In this document: piece after piece, positions 54,001-63,499 of the stretch
How the letters are laid out: every line of letters starts with the position of its first letter
How positions within the stretch are numbered: position 1 is the first letter of the stretch
NCBI GenBank assembly: GCA_016707585.1
Contig: JADJHL010000001.1
Location: 61,593 to 125,592, forward strand
Direction of reading: 5' to 3'
Length of the DNA: 64,000 nt
DNA from: Ignavibacteriales bacterium
Lineage (GTDB): Bacteria > Bacteroidota > Ignavibacteria > Ignavibacteriales > Ignavibacteriaceae
Translations under genes and position numbers: made by a program
The notes under the pieces: generated by a model
Databases searched by the model: none
What the model was told of the DNA's origin: nothing
The model's input: the letters and a program-made list of their open reading frames with translations, nothing else

Positions 54001-54969
54001 ATGAAATATTTATTATCTCTCGTTTTGCTTACAACACTTAATGTTATCTCGCTTTGCCAGGTAAAGCCTGAAGCATTTATAGGTATGCTACCGGCTATTC
54101 CGGGTAATGCTTGCGCAGATGATATTGATGATAAAAATATATTCTTTGATAAGCTTGATTCGATGTCTGAATTAATTGAAAATGAGCTTGCAAATCGTGA
54201 AGAAGAATCTGATGCGGATTCTGAGGAACTTGAAAATGAAGCCATGAAAAATCTTGCCAATAAGTACGGACTTTCACAAGAGGAATTAGAACAATTGCAA
54301 AATGATGAAAATCTTTCCGAAGAAGAACAAGAAGAATTGATTAACAAAGTAATGAAGAAAAAGGATGATGTAAGTTTAAAAGAAGTTAAAAACCTTGATA
54401 AGCTTGATGAAGAAGGAACTGAGGCATGGTCTGAGGCACTCGGAGATCAGAAGATGGCAGAAATTCAATATGACTCTGAGAAAAATGAAGAGCAGCAGCT
54501 TGAATTGAAGAGCAGTTATGAGCTTGGCGTTTTAAGGAAGCATCTGTCAGATAGTCTTAAAGCAATTGAATCTAAATTTGCTCAACAATTTGATGAAATA
54601 GATAAAGATCCTGATCAAGAGAAAATGTTAGCTAATATTATGATGCTTTCTGAAGAAGCAAATAATCTGGTGGGTGAAGGCAAAAAAACAGAGTTAGATG
54701 CCAAAGTAAATGAGCTTGAATCAGAAATGGATGCATATTGCCGAAAATTTACTCCAAAATACCTTGAGGTTTTAAGAAGATATGAGTCTTACACAAAATC
54801 ATGTTTGCCTGTTTGTTATAGGCTTGAAAAAATAATTGCCCAACACACAAAGCTCCAAACGGGTGTAGAGATGAAATACAATCCTGGATATTTGGGAATA
54901 AAAAAAATATCAGATTATTCCAAGAAATTGCGTGGCGCCTATAAGTATAATCTTAAAAAAACTATCTAG
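54001..54969 (+). CDS. Secreted coiled-coil protein (cluster gene 3, paralogue of gene 2)
   Basis: The 322-residue protein has a signal peptide (1-20, ending SLCQ) and the mature start VKPEAFIGMLPAIPGNACADDIDDKNIFFDKLD, followed by acidic helical repeats (LENEAMKNLANKYGLSQEEL, NLSEEEQEELINKVMKKKD). The C-terminus MDAYCRKFTPKYLEVLRRYESYT and SCLPVCYRLEKII match the matching part of gene 2. Two Cys pairs are conserved between them. Function unknown. Confidence 0.68.
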   Translation: MKYLLSLVLLTTLNVISLCQVKPEAFIGMLPAIPGNACADDIDDKNIFFDKLDSMSELIENELANREEESDADSEELENEAMKNLANKYGLSQEELEQLQNDENLSEEEQEELINKVMKKKDDVSLKEVKNLDKLDEEGTEAWSEALGDQKMAEIQYDSEKNEEQQLELKSSYELGVLRKHLSDSLKAIESKFAQQFDEIDKDPDQEKMLANIMMLSEEANNLVGEGKKTELDAKVNELESEMDAYCRKFTPKYLEVLRRYESYTKSCLPVCYRLEKIIAQHTKLQTGVEMKYNPGYLGIKKISDYSKKLRGAYKYNLKKTI

Positions 54970-54984
54970 AAAGATTAAAGATTT

Positions 54985-55890
54985 ATGATTAGGAAAATAA
55001 TTCGTAAAAGTACAATACAAAACCTGGTTTTAATTTTGTATTTGTTGTTTGCAAGTAATCTGTTTGCTCAGCAAGATTTAACACCACAGGAAATTAAAGA
55101 TAAAATGTCGCAAATAAGAGAAGACACAGATTGGTCCGATCCAGCTGCATCAAAAAAGCTAACGAAGAAATTAAAAAACTTTCTAAGCAATTAATGATGT
55201 CGAGAGTTAATAAAAATCCAACCAATCAAACTGATTCTGTGCATACCGATTTACAAAAGAAAACATAGAAAACATTTCTAAAACTTGGAATCAGATGATG
55301 GAATCTGCAAAGCTAGGTGAAGAGGGTGATATGTTGCTTGGCAAACCCGTTAGAGATGAGATTACCGAAGATTATAATGAAGATCAATCGCCTAAAAACA
55401 TCAATCCTGAATTTCTAAAACAAATGAATCTTTTGGTAATAGATATGTCTATACCAACTGTTCAACGCACGATAGATGTTATGCACAATTTTACTGGAAT
55501 AGAAATTCTTATAATCACTTCAGGAAAAGGAAACGTTTCTGTTGATCTGTCTGACATTTTACAAAAAGCCTCACAATATCCACTTAAAGAATTATATATA
55601 ATTAATTTTGGTCAGTTCGTAAGCACAGTTCCAGATGAAGTAAATCAATTTAAAGATTTAACAACCCTTGGTTTGTTTAATAACGATCTTGCGAAGCTAC
55701 CCGAATCTGATGCGTTTGCATCAAATCTTAGTTCGCTATCTATTGATATCAATCCAATTTATACGCTGTTTCCAGATATAAAATCATTTAAGAATTTAAA
55801 ACACTTAGCATTGCAAAAACTTCTATATCTGATTCGGAGATAGTTTCGATAAAGGAATTACTTCCAGATTGTGAGATAATAACAAAATGA
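54985..55890 (+). pseudogene. Secreted leucine-rich-repeat protein, three frameshifts (cluster gene 4)
   Basis: Joining frames gives one secreted protein: signal peptide, LTPQEIKDKMSQIREDTDWSDPAA, then NEEIKKLSKQLMMSRVNKN, then KTWNQMMESAKLGEEGD and a leucine-rich repeat domain (TLGLFNNDLAKLPES, LSSLSIDINPIYTLFPDI, FKNLKHLA). The three lesions are near 55150, 55254-55262 (A run) and 55815, each repaired by adding one base. After the last, the C-terminus reads ISDSEIVSIKELLPDCEIITK and the stop overlaps the next ATG, which supports the reconstruction. Confidence 0.7.
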
Positions 55891-57039
55891 AAACACGATA
55901 TTTATTTCTTAGTCTTTTATTGTTGATCGGTTTATCAACAAGTCTTGCTCAAAAAACAAATTTTTACATCCGGCCAGAGTTAGTTGGAACAAGGGGAAAA
56001 GAAGTTGAGGGTGCAATTGGGCTATTTGCCTCAATATTTTATGATCAAGCAACAGACAAATATCCTTGTGTGCTTGTTACTACAAAAGCAGATGTTGTTG
56101 ATATGCTTGGTCATAGGAAAACAAAAGCAACTTTTAGGTACATCTTCGGGTGATAATGAGTTGCATAATGCTCTTGGTTGTGATTTTTTAATATCGCTTG
56201 AAATTGGAATTCTTGTTGGCGATAAATTTTCTGTTACTGCCGTTTTAATTCCACAACGAACAAAACCATATCTTCCAACAATTAGAGCTTCTGCCTACAG
56301 TGATTACAATGAAAAGTCTTTTCCTCAAATTGAAGCTAATTTGAAAGAGGTATCACAAAAATTGTTGAACAGCTTAAAAAAATATGAGATTTGTCCTTTT
56401 AAAGGAGAAATCAATGTTAAGATAACAAGCACAAAAAAGGATACTCAAAAAGAAGAATATCCCGTTTATTGCAATGGAATTGATGGTTATTACTTAAAGA
56501 CCGTTACAATTGATAATTACTCAGAAAATGATTGGACGATAAAAAAGTTGGAAGAGAGACGGCTAATGGAACTGTTCATTTTAATCTTTCGGAAGAACTT
56601 ACAATTGATGAAATAAATCCATCTACGATTGCAGTCCAACCAAACAAGGACAAAGAACTTATTATGAAAAAACCACCACCTATGCTGATATACAGAAAAG
56701 CTCAATGAACGATGATGGTTCGGGAATCATTCTTGACAGTGCGAGAGTAATATTAAATTTTCTTGATGACGGCACTTATACAATTAGAATAAAAGCTACA
56801 TCGAAACAGGGAGAAAAGAAAACAATAAAAGAAATTAAGGCACAGGGGTTTGTAAAAACCTAAATGAACCGCCCAAAAAAACAACAAATAAAATTGATGA
56901 AGGACTTTATGAATTATTAGGCCCGTTTACTGGAACGGCAGAGGATAAGGTTTTGTCTCAAAAAAACACCATAACAAAAACCACAGATTCTGGAGAAGAA
57001 CAAACAATTACTTATGAATTTAATCTAACAAGAGAGTAG
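55887..57039 (+). pseudogene. Secreted protein of unknown function, several frameshifts (cluster gene 5)
   Basis: The first frame gives a signal peptide (MKTRYLFLSLLLLIGLSTSLAQ) and FYIRPELVGTRGKEVEGAIGLF, stopping at 56153. A second frame continues with LLGTSSGDNELHNALGCDFLISLEIG and SVTAVLIPQRTKPY, a third gives TANGTVHFNLSEELTIDEINPS, a fourth DDGSGIILDSARVILNFLDDG, and a fifth ends LLGPFTGTAEDKVLSQKN...TYEFNLTRE. Together they make about 380 residues with no known family. Lesions lie mostly in A runs. The second half resembles a beta-sandwich domain. Confidence 0.65.
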
Positions 57040-57120
57040 GATGCTTCTATATATCAACAATGTAAGAATTTAAAAATAGATTTTTCAATATATGCTAATA
57101 AAAATTTACGGAGTTTAAAA

Positions 57121-57822
57121 ATGCCAAAAGCTATTTTGATTTTAACGCTGATTTTTGGGCTAATGATATCTTCGGCCTTGGCATTCAATGTGCCACCACA
57201 AGATTACACAATCATTTATGTTTTTAAAAATGCAGACGGAACTGTTTCCAATATGATAAAATACTTTATGCTCGATGGCAACAAATTCCGGACGGAATAC
57301 ATTACAACAGTTGAGTATAGTATGACTACCAACATTGAAGCTTCTACTGATTTAAGTAATGATACCAGCAGTAATATTAGCAGCACAGAACAATTAAATG
57401 CAAAACCGATCTCCAATCCCGAACCTCACACCATTGAAATATTACGAAATGATAAAAAACTTGTTTGGTCTATGGACCCGTCTTATAAAAACTATATCGA
57501 GGTTCCCCTGAAACAAGAATCATGGGAACACATTCTCACAAATATTTTTATTAGCGATTTTCACGATTTTAAAATAACCGGAGAAGTTAAACTGTTAAAT
57601 TACAACTGTGATATTTATGAAAGTGTTCAAAAAGTGAAAGAAGACAACTGGACAAACATTGCTTATGTTTCTCACGATCTGGGTGTTATTATGAAGACTG
57701 AACTCTGGCAAAATGGTAAGTTGGTCCAAATTATGGAAGCTACAGAGTTTAATCTGGAAAAACCCGAGAAATCATTGTTTGAGATTCCCAAAACATATAC
57801 AAAGTATGAAACCAACGAGTAA
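57121..57822 (+). CDS. Secreted DUF4412-like protein (cluster gene 6)
   Basis: The 233-residue protein has a signal peptide (1-21) and a LolA/DUF4412-like beta pattern: IKYFMLDGNKFRTEYIT, RNDKKLVWSMDPSYKNYIEVPL, NCDIYESVQKVKEDNWTNIAYVS and a final LFEIPKTYTKY. Proteins of that group are periplasmic and may bind lipids or hydrophobic ligands. It sits between two OmpA-region genes. Confidence 0.72.
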   Translation: MPKAILILTLIFGLMISSALAFNVPPQDYTIIYVFKNADGTVSNMIKYFMLDGNKFRTEYITTVEYSMTTNIEASTDLSNDTSSNISSTEQLNAKPISNPEPHTIEILRNDKKLVWSMDPSYKNYIEVPLKQESWEHILTNIFISDFHDFKITGEVKLLNYNCDIYESVQKVKEDNWTNIAYVSHDLGVIMKTELWQNGKLVQIMEATEFNLEKPEKSLFEIPKTYTKYETNE

Positions 57823-57938
57823 ATTTGCGACTGAGACTTTGCAAAAATAAAGCAGAATTTTTTTCAGTATCTCAAAAGAATATAAAAAATGAAATATCGA
57901 AATAGTCTATAAAATATAATTACAACAAAGGGAGAAAA

Positions 57939-59015
57939 ATGAAAACCTTTTCTAAATTTCTTATCGTGTTCGCTGTAGTATTTATAACATCCACAAACAT
58001 CTTTGCACAAGAAGGAAACAAAATAAATTCTAAGTACGATTTTATTCCCGGCGAAAAAGTTATTTTCTTCGATGACTTTACTTCAGAAAGCGTTGGCGAT
58101 TTTCCTGTTCAATGGAATACAAATGGAAGCGGTGAAATTGTAACAGCGAGCGATTATGATGGCAGGTGGTTTCAATTTACCAAAACAGGTTACTACATTC
58201 CTGACGCAAAAGAAGATTTTACAGATAACTATACAATTGAGTTTGATATTGTATCTATTAATAGCGCCAATATGGAAACGATATATGGGCTTGATTTCTT
58301 TTTATTATCTGGTGATTTAAACAATCCGGGATATGGTTCACAGCCGGGTACAGCAGGTTTCAATTTTCGACCTGATTATGATAATGTGTTTTGGAGAAAT
58401 TGGTCCGAGGCTCGCGAATGGCAAGGCGATGCAGGTAGTGTTTCAGCAACTTTAAAATCTTCAGAAAAATATCATTTTGCAATTTGGGTACAAAAACAAC
58501 GAGTTAGAATTTATGTAAATGAAAACAAAATATTAGATGTTCCAAAAGGGTTGCAGGCAAACTATAAATACAACATCTTTAGAATAGAAACATACACTGA
58601 TGAATCAACTCCACTAATTAGTAATTTTAGAATTGCTGCCGGCTTACCCGATATGAGAAACAAATTAATAACCGAGGGCAAATTAATTTCTTACGGTATT
58701 ACTTTCGATGTTAATTCAGATAAAATTAAATCAGAATCTTTTGCAACGATTAAAGAAATTGCTCAAGTGTTAAAAGATAATCCAACAGTAAAAATTAAAG
58801 TTATTGGCCACACTGATTCTGATGGTGATGATAAGTCTAATCTTGATCTTTCTAAACGCAGAGCAGAATCTGTAAAAAATTCTTTGGTAAACGATTTTTC
58901 AATTGATGAAACAAGAATTCAAACAGATGGCAAAGGCGAATCAGAACCAATTGCAAAAAATGATTCTGCTGTTAACAAGGCCAAGAACAGAAGAGTTGAG
59001 TTTATAAAGTTGTAA
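57939..59015 (+). CDS. OmpA-family protein with LamG-like domain (cluster gene 7)
   Basis: The 358-residue protein has a signal peptide (1-23), a concanavalin-like domain (KYDFIPGEKVIFFDDFTSESVGDFP to about 235) and a C-terminal OmpA domain (ISYGITFDVNSDKIK, GHTDSDGDDKSNLDLSKRR, RIQTDGKGESEPIA). It lacks the charged helical N-terminal region of its paralogue at 51570. GGGAG lies before the ATG. Confidence 0.85.
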   Translation: MKTFSKFLIVFAVVFITSTNIFAQEGNKINSKYDFIPGEKVIFFDDFTSESVGDFPVQWNTNGSGEIVTASDYDGRWFQFTKTGYYIPDAKEDFTDNYTIEFDIVSINSANMETIYGLDFFLLSGDLNNPGYGSQPGTAGFNFRPDYDNVFWRNWSEAREWQGDAGSVSATLKSSEKYHFAIWVQKQRVRIYVNENKILDVPKGLQANYKYNIFRIETYTDESTPLISNFRIAAGLPDMRNKLITEGKLISYGITFDVNSDKIKSESFATIKEIAQVLKDNPTVKIKVIGHTDSDGDDKSNLDLSKRRAESVKNSLVNDFSIDETRIQTDGKGESEPIAKNDSAVNKAKNRRVEFIKL

Positions 59016-59063
59016 CGCTCAACAATTTTCGTTTTTTGTTAATACTTTTATAATAGAAAGAGT

Positions 59064-60125
59064 ATGATGAAAATTTTTACACGAATAGGAATTGTGCTAG
59101 TTTTTTTGTTCGTCAATCAGATATATGCCCAATCTGATTTTATTGAAGCATATTATACTATTATTGTAAATGATTCAACAACACATCCTTATGCTGATAA
59201 AAAAGATCCAGAATATGAAGTAAACAGAACACATATCTCTGGTTTTATGACCGTGGAAGTTATGAAACATCGCCTGAATAGATATATCAAAAATCCCGAA
59301 ACTAGAAAAGAATGTGGACCATCGGAGCATTGTGCGGTTATGGGAGGAAACTCACATCTTGTAAAGTATGAGAATGCAGATTTTTCAAAACCCTCTTTTG
59401 AAAAAAAACATCCGGTAGTGGTTCTAAAACAGAGGAAAGCAATGGGTTATAGGTCAGACAAAAAAGGAAATGAAATATTTACTTGCACCTATATTTCATC
59501 GATTTCTGGTAATAATGAATTAGACAGACTGGTTGTTGAGGTTAAATCTTTTATGGCGCCTTTTGGTATGTTACAACCGCTTAACCCATCCTATGTAATA
59601 TGGATAGCGCCTACCGGTGGTCTTTATCATGTTGAAGGCAAAGGAAATGCCTATGCGTGGGATGATTACGAATGCAGACTCAAACAACTCAATACTCCAA
59701 GCTATATTGATTTTTCAGCTGTAACATTCGTTCCCGATAAAGATTTGTCTGAATTACAAAGATGTGAACCATTGTTGATCACAAATTATAAATTGTTCGA
59801 TAAGTTTATGTTGAAGAGTTCTAATAAAAAATATACAATTGAATCAAAAGGCAGTTATTATAGTAAAGATGAAAGTTATGGTGGCGAATTTTTTAGAAAA
59901 ATCGAAATAAAAATCATTTTAAACCAGCCTTATTTTGAATTAGTGCCATTGGATCCCATAATTGTTGAGAATGATGGAGAATTTGAGTTAGCACCTCTTG
60001 AACCATATAATCCGGAGTTAGGACCGCTGGAGCCTGCAACTATTGATGATGATGGAGATTTAGAGTTGGCTCCCCTTGAACCCTATAATCCGGAGTCAGC
60101 ACCATTGGAACCAATAAAGAAATAA
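59064..60125 (+). CDS. Secreted protein with C-terminal LEP repeats (cluster gene 8)
   Basis: The 353-residue protein has a signal peptide (1-22) and a folded region with Cys residues (ECGPSEHCAVMGG, TCTYISS, YECRLKQ). It ends in an acidic Pro-rich repeat: FELVPLDPIIVENDGE, FELAPLEPYNPELGPLEP, ATIDDDGDLELAPLEPYNPESAPLEP. The repeat period is close to 25 residues, with a 60-base repeat visible in DNA (59985-60110). No family is recognised. Confidence 0.68.
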   Translation: MMKIFTRIGIVLVFLFVNQIYAQSDFIEAYYTIIVNDSTTHPYADKKDPEYEVNRTHISGFMTVEVMKHRLNRYIKNPETRKECGPSEHCAVMGGNSHLVKYENADFSKPSFEKKHPVVVLKQRKAMGYRSDKKGNEIFTCTYISSISGNNELDRLVVEVKSFMAPFGMLQPLNPSYVIWIAPTGGLYHVEGKGNAYAWDDYECRLKQLNTPSYIDFSAVTFVPDKDLSELQRCEPLLITNYKLFDKFMLKSSNKKYTIESKGSYYSKDESYGGEFFRKIEIKIILNQPYFELVPLDPIIVENDGEFELAPLEPYNPELGPLEPATIDDDGDLELAPLEPYNPESAPLEPIKK

Positions 60126-60335
60126 TAGATTATAAAAACAACTTAGCTTCTGTTGCGAAATGGTTTCATAAGAATGTATAAATACTGGCAGAGCCAAAGG
60201 TATTTAATATCGATGGTTTTATTAAAATAATTGTCTTCATATTTACGAGCAGTTATAAATGAATGAATTACCTTTAAATAAATTAACACACTAATTAACT
60301 AATAATATTTTTTTAACTAAAGCAGGAATGTATCT
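60126..60335. other. Intergenic region, no feature seen
   Basis: This 210-base A/T-rich gap between two cluster genes holds a likely promoter but no gene or palindrome that I can support. Confidence 0.5.
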
Positions 60336-61178
60336 ATGCAAAAATCTCTTATTGCTTTCTCTCTGATTCTAGTTTTATCCACTATAGTTTTTCCTCAGCA
60401 GGATGCAGAAGGGTGTAAAGACCCGGAATTGTTTACAAGATTTCCCAATTTTTATATAAGAAATTGCGCGGAAAATTTTAACGAACTAGAGTTGAGTATG
60501 AGTGCAACTGTTAAGGAGACTAAAGAAGGAAATTTAACAACTATTTATTATGGTTTTAACTTTGACACTGGAGAAAAAATGAAAAGTCCGCTCCAGATAA
60601 TGAAGAACTATGAAAATGCCGTTGTAAAAAATGGTGGTAAAATGGTGTTCAAAAATACTTCCACCGATTCAGATCTGGAAGCAACTTACCATCTTGTTTC
60701 AAAAGACAAAGAATACTGGGTTAAGATTGATCACTTTGCCGGTAATGGTATTGATGTTGAAGCTTTTCAGCTTAGTGTGTTAGAAATGGAAGCAATGAAG
60801 CAGGAAATACAGGCAAATGAAATGCTCGAAGCAATTAACAAGGATGGTTTCATTGCGCTTTATATAAATTTTGAAACAGGAAAATCTGATATAAAATCTG
60901 AATCACAACCAATTGTTGATCAGATTATTGAAATGTTAAAACAAAATCCTGATTTGAAGGTTAGCGTTGAAGGCCACACAGATAATGTTGGTTCTGATAA
61001 ATCAAATAAAACTCTTTCTGAAAACAGAGCAAAATCTGTAATGAACGCTTTGATTAATGGTGGAATTGAAAAATCAAGATTATCATCAAAAGGATGGGGC
61101 TCAACAAAACCAGTTGGAGATAACTCAACCGAAGATGGAAGATTTAAAAACCGCCGAGTTGAAATAGTAAAAAAATAA
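60336..61178 (+). CDS. OmpA-family protein (cluster gene 9)
   Basis: The 280-residue protein has a signal peptide (1-21), a distinct N-terminal domain of about 140 residues (CKDPELFTRFPNFYIRNC, with a Cys pair, and ATYHLVSKDKEYWVKI) seen in some OmpA proteins that carry a DUF4892-like region, and an OmpA domain (YINFETGKSDIKSES, VEGHTDNVGSDKSNKTLSENRA, SSKGWGSTKPVGDN, NRRVEIVKK). It is the last gene of the co-directional set. An AGCAGG site precedes the ATG. Confidence 0.88.
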   Translation: MQKSLIAFSLILVLSTIVFPQQDAEGCKDPELFTRFPNFYIRNCAENFNELELSMSATVKETKEGNLTTIYYGFNFDTGEKMKSPLQIMKNYENAVVKNGGKMVFKNTSTDSDLEATYHLVSKDKEYWVKIDHFAGNGIDVEAFQLSVLEMEAMKQEIQANEMLEAINKDGFIALYINFETGKSDIKSESQPIVDQIIEMLKQNPDLKVSVEGHTDNVGSDKSNKTLSENRAKSVMNALINGGIEKSRLSSKGWGSTKPVGDNSTEDGRFKNRRVEIVKK

Positions 61179-61311
61179 AGTAAAGCTTTATTAAGCGCAA
61201 TTGAGATGATCAGCATTTCGATTCCGTTAAATTTTTTTTAAATAATTCCGATTATACTATATGTTGAAAATATGCTGATCAAAAACGATTCTAATTGGAA
61301 AGGTAAAAAAA

Positions 61312-61714
61312 ATGGATTTAGTTAATTGGGATGTAAAGTATCAAACAGGAAAGGCTACTGTTGACACGCAACATAAAGAGCTTTTTAGAATGGTAAACGG
61401 ACTGCATCATCTCTATTGTTGAGGGACACGGAAAGGACGCAATGGGACCAACATTAGATAAGCTTGGCAAGTATGTTGTCGAACATTTTCAAACTGAGGA
61501 AAAACTAATGGCGGCCAAAAATATCCTGGCTACCCAACACATAAAGCAATTCATGAAGATCTAACTAAAAAGGCAGTTGATTTAATCGAAAAGTTTCATG
61601 TCAGGTAAATTGGCTTTGTCCATTACTGTGTCTCAATTTCTGGGTGATTGGGTAAAACACCACATACAGGATGAAGATATTAAAATGATCAAATGGGTTC
61701 AGGAACACAATTAG
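61312..61714 (+). pseudogene. Bacteriohemerythrin, at least three frameshifts
   Basis: In three joined frames the sequence reads as a bacteriohemerythrin: VNWDVKYQTGKATVDTQHKELFRMVNGLH, then IVEGHGKDAMGPTLDKLGKYVVEHFQTEEKLM, then YPGYPTHKAIHEDLTKKAVDLIEKF and SGKLALSITVSQFLGDWVKHHIQDED. The diiron ligands are present (H in TQHKELF, HFQTEE, THKAIH, HHIQDED). It would bind oxygen. The lesions lie near 61405, 61515 and 61605 and leave only short open frames. Confidence 0.8.
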
Positions 61715-61796
61715 AAAAATATTTTTAAAATAGAATTTCACTCAATTAAAATTTAACTAATTTTGATTTTTTCCATTTGTTGGAATATTAAATGGA

Positions 61797-62138
61797 GTGT
61801 TGCGAGAAGCAACTTATAAAAATTTTGTTGGCGATCTTACTGCTCACCAAATTTCTACAGTAACAGGAATTCTTTTCTTTGGAATAATTTTTTATTTCAT
61901 CTTCAAAAAATGGGAAATTAAATCTCTAAAACACGCAATTCTTATTGGGCTAATCTGGTTAGGATTAACTATTCTATTTGAGTTTGGATTTGGACATTAC
62001 ATTATGGGAAACCCATGGCAAAAACTTTTACACGATTATAATCTTGCAGAAGGCAGAGTTTGGAGTTTATTTTTAGTGTGGTTAACAATTGCTCCTTTTG
62101 TTTTTTATAAGATATTTAATCGCATAACTATCAAATAA
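61797..62138 (+). CDS. Membrane protein of unknown function, N-terminus uncertain
   Basis: The open frame begins at GTG 61797 but in-frame codons continue upstream to 61767 (FPFVGILNGV) before a stop, which extends a hydrophobic helix that is likely part of the protein; the first helix is therefore probably cut by a lesion. The rest has three helices (about 20-37, 47-65 and 92-110) with FKKWEIKSLKH between. No family is recognised with confidence. Confidence 0.55.
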   Translation: MLREATYKNFVGDLTAHQISTVTGILFFGIIFYFIFKKWEIKSLKHAILIGLIWLGLTILFEFGFGHYIMGNPWQKLLHDYNLAEGRVWSLFLVWLTIAPFVFYKIFNRITIK

Positions 62139-62197
62139 TATTTTTATTATTTTCTGCACATCTAAAAAATTTATTATTCAAACAAACTAAACTGCTT

Positions 62198-62566
62198 ATG
62201 AAAGAACTTGCAACAATCGGACTTTTAACTTTATCCAACACATTTATGACTTTTGCATGGTATGGTCATCTTAAATTTGTTGAGATGAAGTGGTTTAACA
62301 AACTTGGACTAATTTCCATTGTATTGATTAGCTGGGGAATCGCATTGTTTGAATATTTTTTTCAGGTTCCTGCAAACAGAATTGGCTACAAAGAAAACGG
62401 TGGGCCATTTTCATTAGTTGAGTTAAAAGTCATCCAGGAAGTTATAACTCTTGTTGTGTTTACTTTCTTTTCACTCGCTCTTTTTAAGAATGAAACTTTT
62501 AAGTTGAATCATTTTATAGGATTTATCTTTTTGATTCTTGCGGTCTATTTTATTTTTAAACAATAA
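62198..62566 (+). CDS. DMT-like protein of the DUF486 family
   Basis: The 122-residue protein has four helices and the DUF486 pattern: LLTLSNTFMTFAWYGHLK at the start and SWGIALFEYFFQVPANRIGY...GPFSLVELKVIQEVITL in the middle. It is a small integral membrane protein of unknown transport role. It is intact, unlike several of its neighbours. Confidence 0.88.
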   Translation: MKELATIGLLTLSNTFMTFAWYGHLKFVEMKWFNKLGLISIVLISWGIALFEYFFQVPANRIGYKENGGPFSLVELKVIQEVITLVVFTFFSLALFKNETFKLNHFIGFIFLILAVYFIFKQ

Positions 62567-62573
62567 ATGATTT

Positions 62574-63153
62574 ATGAAAGTTGTTTTCTTTCCAACACAA
62601 AAAGATTTAAGAAAATGGTTTGAAAAAAATCACAAAAAAGAAAAAGAACTTTTTGTTGGATATTATAAAGTCTCTTCCGGCAAACCATCAATAACCTGGT
62701 CTGAATCAGTTGATGAAGCTCTTTGCTTTGGCTGGATTGATGGAATACGAAGAAGTATTGATGAAGAAGTTATTGCAAAGATTTACCCCAAGAAAACCAA
62801 CAAGCAGTTGGAGTGCAATTAACATTAAAAAAGCTGAAGAACTTACTAAGCTAGGATTGATGAAACCAGAAGGTCTTCATGCGTTCAGCTTAAGAAAAGA
62901 AAACAAATCAAAAACATATTCTTATGAAAATCCTCTTGTTAGTTTTGATAAATCATTTGAAAAATTATTTAAAGCAAATAAAAAAGCATGGGCATTTTAC
63001 CAAGCAACGACTCCAACTTACAGAAAAGTAACTGCTCGCTGGGTTATGAGCGCAAAACAGGATTCGACTAGACTTAAAAGATTAAATGAGCTTATTACCG
63101 ACTGTGCCGCCGGTAGAAATATAAAAGCAATGAATTACGGAAAGAAAAAATGA
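62574..63153 (+). pseudogene. YdeI/OmpD-associated family protein, one frameshift
   Basis: The first frame gives VFFPTQKDLRKWFEKNHKKEKEL and VDEALCFGWIDGIRRSID; the second continues FTPRKPTSSWSAINIKKAEELTKLGLM to the end AGRNIKAMNYGKKK. One base is missing near 62785. The joined product of about 192 residues is a complete YdeI family member. It overlaps the next gene by 4 bases (ATGA). Confidence 0.85.
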
Positions 63154-63489
63154 GCAACATACCATTTCAATTAATCGATTGGAATAAAATTCCAAAAGAA
63201 GAACACAAAGGAGAAACAGGAACATCGTTCTGGCAAACATTACAATATGATGGTTTGCGTGTTCGTATTGTTGAATACAGCGCGGGTTATCTTGCTGATC
63301 ATTGGTGCAAAAGGGACACATTGTTCACTGTCTTGAAGGCGAAGTTTTAAAACGAACAAGAAAATGGCGAGAAGCATTTGCTTAAAATCAGGAATGTCAT
63401 ATATCGTTTCTGATGATTTAAGTTCGCATCGTTCTTTTACAAAGAATAATGTTAAGCTATTAATTATTGACGGTGATTTTCTTAAATAA
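63150..63489 (+). pseudogene. DHCW-motif cupin-fold protein, frameshifted
   Basis: The first frame has FQLIDWNKIPKEEHKGETG, VRIVEYSAGYLADHWCKR, the DH(W)CW-like motif of this cupin group. A second frame further on continues LKSGMSYIVSDDLSSHRSFTKNN and LLIIDGDFLK, ending at 63489. Lesions lie near 63315 and 63370. The family is a small metal-binding cupin of unknown substrate. Confidence 0.75.
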
Positions 63490-63499
63490 TTAATTAGTT

